This document shows positions 5,544 through 8,313 of a DNA stretch of 8,313 nt, piece after piece. Source of the DNA: an uncultured Eubacteriales bacterium (GTDB taxonomy: Bacteria; Bacillota; Clostridia; Oscillospirales; Acutalibacteraceae); contig ONNU01000119.1 in NCBI GenBank assembly GCA_900319255.1, forward strand, positions 1 through 8,313, written 5' to 3'. Positions within the stretch are counted from its first letter, which is position 1, and each line of letters starts with the position of its first letter. The position numbers and the translations under genes were made by a program. The notes under the pieces are model-generated. The model saw nothing but the letters and a program-made list of their open reading frames with translations. It did not search any database and was not told where the DNA came from.

Positions 5544-5852
5544 ATGGATATCAGCGAATTTGAAAAAATGAGAAACAGCTTCAAAGGAGCAGCCAGGGAT
5601 GATCAGAGCCGCTCAAAGCCCCCGCCTCCTCCTCACAGTGAAGCTCCCGAAAAGAAGGAAGCTCCCGCTGAAAAAGCAGTTCCGGATGATAGCGCAGAGG
5701 CTGCGCCTCCCGCCCAGCCGGACAGCGGCGGACTGCTTTCAAAGCTTCTTAAAGACAGGGACCGCACCATCATCCTTGCTCTCATCATACTTCTGATGGA
5801 TGAGGGGGGCGATCAGAGTCTGCTGCTGGCGCTGTTTTATCTTTTAATGTAG
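5544..5852 (+). CDS. Small Pro-rich protein with split hydrophobic C-terminus, 102 aa (function unknown)
   Basis: An N-terminal helix (about residues 1-16) is followed by a disordered Pro/Ala/Glu/Lys region (about 24-60, including five consecutive prolines), a short amphipathic piece LLSKLLKDRDR (64-74), and two hydrophobic stretches, TIILALIILLM (75-85) and LLLALFYLLM (93-102), separated by an acidic turn DEGGDQ. Each stretch is short for a normal membrane span, so a re-entrant hairpin, monotopic anchor or helix-packing tail is likely. This C-terminal pattern is familiar from hypothetical proteins of Clostridia, by memory. The gene lies 86 bases after the 139-aa gene on the same strand, with GAGGTG (5533-5538) at good spacing and a terminator after it, so it closes the same transcription unit. 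No function is assigned. Confidence 0.78.
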   Translation: MDISEFEKMRNSFKGAARDDQSRSKPPPPPHSEAPEKKEAPAEKAVPDDSAEAAPPAQPDSGGLLSKLLKDRDRTIILALIILLMDEGGDQSLLLALFYLLM

Positions 5853-5854
5853 GG

Positions 5855-5914
5855 ACAGGCGCAGAAACGTGCATGATTTTATTCTGTACGTTTGCTGCGC
5901 TTGTGTATTATTTT
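5855..5914 (+). terminator. Terminator of the small-protein cluster
   Basis: Left arm 5855-5870 (containing GCGCAGAAACGT) pairs with right arm 5888-5904 (containing ACGTTTGCTGCGC), about 16 pairs with one bulged G, followed by a T-rich run ending in TTTT at 5911-5914. It begins three bases after the 102-aa gene's stop. The same stem lies just beyond the proA stop on the other strand and may help end that transcript too, though no T-run follows in that direction. Confidence 0.75.
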
Positions 5915-5923
5915 ATGAGAAAA

Positions 5924-7171
5924 TCAGACTCTTACCTGACCTTCGCCTTCGATAACGAATTTCATTGAAGTAAGCTCATTCAGACCCATAGGACCTCTTG
6001 CATGAAGCTTCTGGGTGGAAATACCGATCTCAGCGCCAAGTCCGAACATACCGCCGTCTGTAAAGCGTGTTGAAGCATTTACATAAACCGCAGCTGCATC
6101 AACAGCTTCCGTAAATCTCTTTGCTGCCTTATAATCATCGGTAATTATACATTCACTGTGACCGCTAGAATATTTTGCGATATGATCCAGAGCCTCGTCA
6201 TAGGATGAAACGACCTTTACGGCAAGGATATAATCGCCGTATTCTGTTTCCCAGTCGCTTTCATCAGCGGGAACAACGCAGTCGCCAAGGATAGCGGCTG
6301 TCCTTTCGCAGCCCCTCAGCTCAACATTTTTTTCATCAAGTCTTGCCTTGATAGCAGGAAGAGCCTTTTCTGCAACAGCCTCATGCACAAGTATTGTCTC
6401 AATAGCGTTGCAAACAGAAGGACGGGAGGTCTTTGCATTATATATGATATTGGCTGCCATTTCGATATCAGCCTTTTCATCAACATAGACATGGCAATTT
6501 CCTGCGCCGGTCTCTATTACAGGTACCTTTGCATTTTCAACTACTGCACGGATAAGACCCTTTCCGCCTCTGGGGATAAGAACGTCGAGATATCCCACAA
6601 GACCCATAAGCTCTGTGGAGGAGCTGCGGGAGGTATCCTCGATAAGCTGGATGCAGTTTTTATCGAGACCTGCAGTTTCGATAGCATCACGCATGATATT
6701 TGCAATGCATTTATTTGAATTGATAGCTTCCTTGCCGCCTCTGAGGATAACTGCGTTTCCGCTTTTCAGGCAAAGGACAGCAGCGTCAGCCGTAACATTG
6801 GGGCGAGCCTCATAAATGATGCCGATAACGCCGAGAGGAACTCTCACCTTGGTGATCCTTAGCCCGCCGGGACGAACTCCGCCGCTGATGACATCTCCGA
6901 TAGGATCCTTGAGAGCTGCCACCTCCAGCACACCCTTCGCAATACCATCAATACGCTTCTGGTCAAGCATAAGTCTGTCAAGAAGCGAAGCAGAAAGACC
7001 GTTTGCTTTTCCGTTTTCAAGATCGGTCTTATTAGCCTCGATGATCTTATCTGCATTCTGTCTGAGCGCTCCGGCGATCGCTTTAAGAGCGTCGTTTTTC
7101 AATTCTCCTGCGGTAGCAAGCTGTCTTGAAGCGATCCTTGCAGCCTGCCCCATCTGTTCGATCAAAGTCAT
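5924..7171 (-). CDS. proA: Glutamate-5-semialdehyde dehydrogenase (gamma-glutamyl phosphate reductase)
   Basis: Second step of proline synthesis: NADPH-dependent reduction of gamma-glutamyl phosphate to glutamate-5-semialdehyde, which cyclises to pyrroline-5-carboxylate. Cytoplasmic. At 415 residues it is the usual full length. Family marks: VPLGVIGIIYEARPNVT (111-127) at the cofactor site, LKSGNAVILRGGKEA (135-149), VPVIETGAGNCHVYVD (216-231), the catalytic cysteine Cys254 in SRPSVCNAIET, and the C-terminal TDGGMFGLGAEIGIST segment. Nothing is missing. The start ATG 7171 has a strong GGAGGTAA ribosome site (7177-7184) five bases away. It lies 106 bases after proB on the same strand and is probably its operon partner; ProB and ProA act together because gamma-glutamyl phosphate is unstable. 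No separate promoter was found. Confidence 0.98.
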   Translation of the reverse strand: MTLIEQMGQAARIASRQLATAGELKNDALKAIAGALRQNADKIIEANKTDLENGKANGLSASLLDRLMLDQKRIDGIAKGVLEVAALKDPIGDVISGGVRPGGLRITKVRVPLGVIGIIYEARPNVTADAAVLCLKSGNAVILRGGKEAINSNKCIANIMRDAIETAGLDKNCIQLIEDTSRSSSTELMGLVGYLDVLIPRGGKGLIRAVVENAKVPVIETGAGNCHVYVDEKADIEMAANIIYNAKTSRPSVCNAIETILVHEAVAEKALPAIKARLDEKNVELRGCERTAAILGDCVVPADESDWETEYGDYILAVKVVSSYDEALDHIAKYSSGHSECIITDDYKAAKRFTEAVDAAAVYVNASTRFTDGGMFGLGAEIGISTQKLHARGPMGLNELTSMKFVIEGEGQVRV

Positions 7172-7193
7172 GTTAATTACCTCCGTTTATTAC

Positions 7194-7235
7194 AGGGCTG
7201 CGCCTAAATGCCATCACGGTATTAGCTTCAGCCCT
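7194..7235 (-). other. Stem-loop in the proB-proA intergenic leader
   Basis: On the minus strand AGGGCTG and CAGCCCT pair perfectly over seven positions. Inside, GCTAA pairs with TTAGGC around a bulge, and CCG/TGG closes an inner loop, so the 42 bases can form one extended hairpin. It ends about ten bases before the proA ribosome site and has no U-run. A role in mRNA processing, stability or differential expression of proA is possible but unproven. Confidence 0.45.
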
Positions 7236-7277
7236 TATTTATTTTATTATGCTGAAAAGCCATACGGCAAAGCCGGA

Positions 7278-8081
7278 TCAGATCTTGCCTTCCTCAGCCA
7301 CAAAGAATGTCCCGATACGCTTGCCCTCAAGGAGCTTATATATCTTTGCGGGATCTGCGCCGCTCATAACACAGGTATTGATACCAGCGCTTGTTGCGGC
7401 AGCGGCGGCGGTTATTTTAGTCGACATACCCCCCGTACCCCTGTTGCTGCCGGAATCCCCGGCGATCTCACGGATATGATCGTCGATAAATTCAACGATC
7501 TCGATTCTTTCAGCGTCAGGATTTTTTCTCGGGTCTGATTCATACAAGCCGTCAATATCAGTCAGTATAATAAGCAGATCTGCGCCCACAAGATCAGCGA
7601 CAATTGCCGAAAGATTATCATTATCACCGAAATTTGCGCCGATAAGCTCATCGGTAGCGACTGTATCATTTTCATTAACGATCGGGATGATACCCATTTC
7701 AAGAAGTGTCTGGAAGGTATTGACAACATTCTGTTTTGAAAGCTCATTCAGTACGATATCCTTTGTAAGAAGTATCTGAGCCACGTTATTATTATATTCA
7801 CCGAAAAATTTATCATAAAGGAACATCAGCTCACACTGACCGACAGCAGCGAGCGCCTGTTTTTCCTTGGTTTCGGTAGGTCGTTTTTTAATGCCGAGCT
7901 TACCCACGCCGACACCGATAGCGCCTGAGCTTACGAGAATGACCTGTTTTCCGCTGTTATGCAGATCGCTCAGCACCTTACAGAGCTTTTCAAGATTTCT
8001 CAGATTAACATTTCCATTTTCATAGGTCAGTGTAGAGGTTCCCACCTTGACCACAATTCTTCTTGACTGAAAGGTATTCAT
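7278..8081 (-). CDS. proB: Glutamate 5-kinase, short form without PUA domain
   Basis: First and usually feedback-controlled step of proline synthesis: ATP-dependent phosphorylation of glutamate to gamma-glutamyl phosphate, in the cytoplasm. Amino-acid-kinase fold with VVKVGTSTL (10-18, Lys12), VSSGAIGVGVG (50-60), VNENDTVA (135-142), FGDNDNLSAIVADL (151-164), LTDIDGLYESDPR (173-185) and GTGGMSTKITAA (215-226, Lys222). At 267 residues it stops after the kinase domain; the C-terminal PUA domain that makes E. coli-type ProB about 367 residues is absent. The spacer to proA holds no remnant of it. Such short forms are known in Gram-positive bacteria, so this is natural rather than truncated. The start ATG 8081 has AAGGAG (8092-8097) ten bases away. 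It is first in the proBA operon, downstream of a good promoter. Confidence 0.97.
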   Translation of the reverse strand: MNTFQSRRIVVKVGTSTLTYENGNVNLRNLEKLCKVLSDLHNSGKQVILVSSGAIGVGVGKLGIKKRPTETKEKQALAAVGQCELMFLYDKFFGEYNNNVAQILLTKDIVLNELSKQNVVNTFQTLLEMGIIPIVNENDTVATDELIGANFGDNDNLSAIVADLVGADLLIILTDIDGLYESDPRKNPDAERIEIVEFIDDHIREIAGDSGSNRGTGGMSTKITAAAAATSAGINTCVMSGADPAKIYKLLEGKRIGTFFVAEEGKI

Positions 8082-8144
8082 AATATCCGATCTCCTTTTT
8101 CAATTCATTTTTCCATCTGAATCCCATCTTTTCCTCTCCCCACT

Positions 8145-8173
8145 ATAATACTACTTTTCCCCTTTCAAGTCAA
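8145..8173 (-). promoter_or_regulatory. Sigma-A type promoter of proBA
   Basis: On the minus strand: TTGACT (8173-8168), a 17-base spacer, and TATTAT (8150-8145). Both hexamers match the consensus at five of six bases. The start of transcription would be near 8138, giving a leader of under 60 bases, too short for a T-box or other large riboswitch. The -35 abuts the GC-rich palindrome at 8173-8199. Confidence 0.78.
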
Positions 8174-8199
8174 CCGGCGGCCGCCGGCGTGCCGCCGGT
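8173..8199. repeat. GC-rich 9-bp inverted repeat next to the proBA -35
   Basis: ACCGGCGGC (8173-8181) and GCCGCCGGT (8191-8199) are perfect inverted copies around a 9-base loop. The left half also belongs to a 14-base self-complementary run (8174-8187). It is by far the most GC-rich spot in the window. No T-run follows on either strand, so it is not a standard terminator. It could be a regulator site, a terminator-like stem for the upstream gene, or an intergenic repeat. Confidence 0.5.
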
Positions 8200-8313
8200 G
8201 TCAAGATCGCGTTGTAAGTTATTACCATGCAAGGTTTTTCCTCGCGATTGTAAGATTATTTATTGGCGGCATTTTTTTGTCGGTCTGCGATAGTTTTTCG
8301 TTGCCAATCTTAA
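8200..8313. other. Unassigned window edge with an imperfect direct repeat
   Basis: No gene can be assigned. Two minus-strand frames are open to the edge: one stops at 8222-8224 (29 residues ending in NNLTIARKNLAW) and one at 8260-8262 (17 residues). Either could be the tail of an upstream gene; neither is recognisable. A direct repeat, TCGCGTTGTAAGTTATTA (8207-8224) and a close copy with two extra A and one extra T (8242-8262), is present. Confidence 0.35.

Noticed and set aside
6816..7538. 240-codon plus-strand ORF across proA and proB
   Set aside because: It is antisense to two highly conserved enzymes and crosses their spacer; no ribosome site or recognisable protein pattern.
7278..8081. 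proB as a truncated pseudogene
   Set aside because: All kinase motifs are intact, the stop is clean, the spacer holds no PUA remnant, and short ProB forms are known.
8082..8144. T-box or other riboswitch ahead of proB, as in some Firmicutes proline operons
   Set aside because: The promoter leaves under 60 bases of leader, with no T-box sequence and no terminator.

Overview
The window looks like chromosomal DNA of a low-to-mid GC Gram-positive anaerobe of the Clostridia, most likely Ruminococcus or a close relative. This is inferred from gene content and style: a class A PBP with a long acidic Ser/Asp/Thr/Gly tail, a BofC-C-terminal-like secreted mini-protein, a set of tiny Clostridia-type conserved proteins, a PUA-less ProB, strong AGGAGG-type ribosome sites and AT-rich spacers. 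No mobile element, phage gene, CRISPR array, rRNA or tRNA is visible.

Layout. 1-2403 (-): PBP1A-type bifunctional penicillin-binding protein, 801 codons seen, C-terminus cut by the window edge in a DTG(D/E) repeat tail. 2404-2719: divergent control region with an extended -10 promoter for the PBP and a strong hairpin in its leader. 2720-3049 (+): membrane-anchored mini-protein with a BofC-C-terminal-like domain. 3050-3508: AT-rich spacer ending in a very good sigma-A promoter. 3509-3907 (+): XRE-type HTH regulator, followed by a hairpin and a strong rho-independent terminator. 4124-4627 (-): YfcE/MJ0936-type metallophosphoesterase. 4628-4880: divergent spacer rich in inverted repeats. 4881-5852 (+): three small uncharacterised genes (54, 139 and 102 aa), the first two overlapping by 8 bases, closed by a terminator. 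5924-7171 and 7278-8081 (-): proA and proB, an operon read proB then proA from a clear promoter at 8145-8173. 8174-8313: GC-rich palindrome and an unassigned edge.

How it fits together. The PBP builds peptidoglycan at the membrane. ProB and ProA make glutamate-5-semialdehyde for proline synthesis. The phosphoesterase, HTH regulator and BofC-like protein appear to be single-gene units with no obvious pathway link to these. The part least explained by known biology is the small-protein cluster at 4881-5852. It is a compact, translationally coupled unit encoding a small helical protein, a helical protein with an Ala/Ser/Pro linker and a Met-rich C-terminal module, and a Pro-rich protein with a split hydrophobic C-terminus. 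I think it resembles hypothetical proteins common in Clostridia, but I know no function. I see no evidence of a new defence system or mobile system here.
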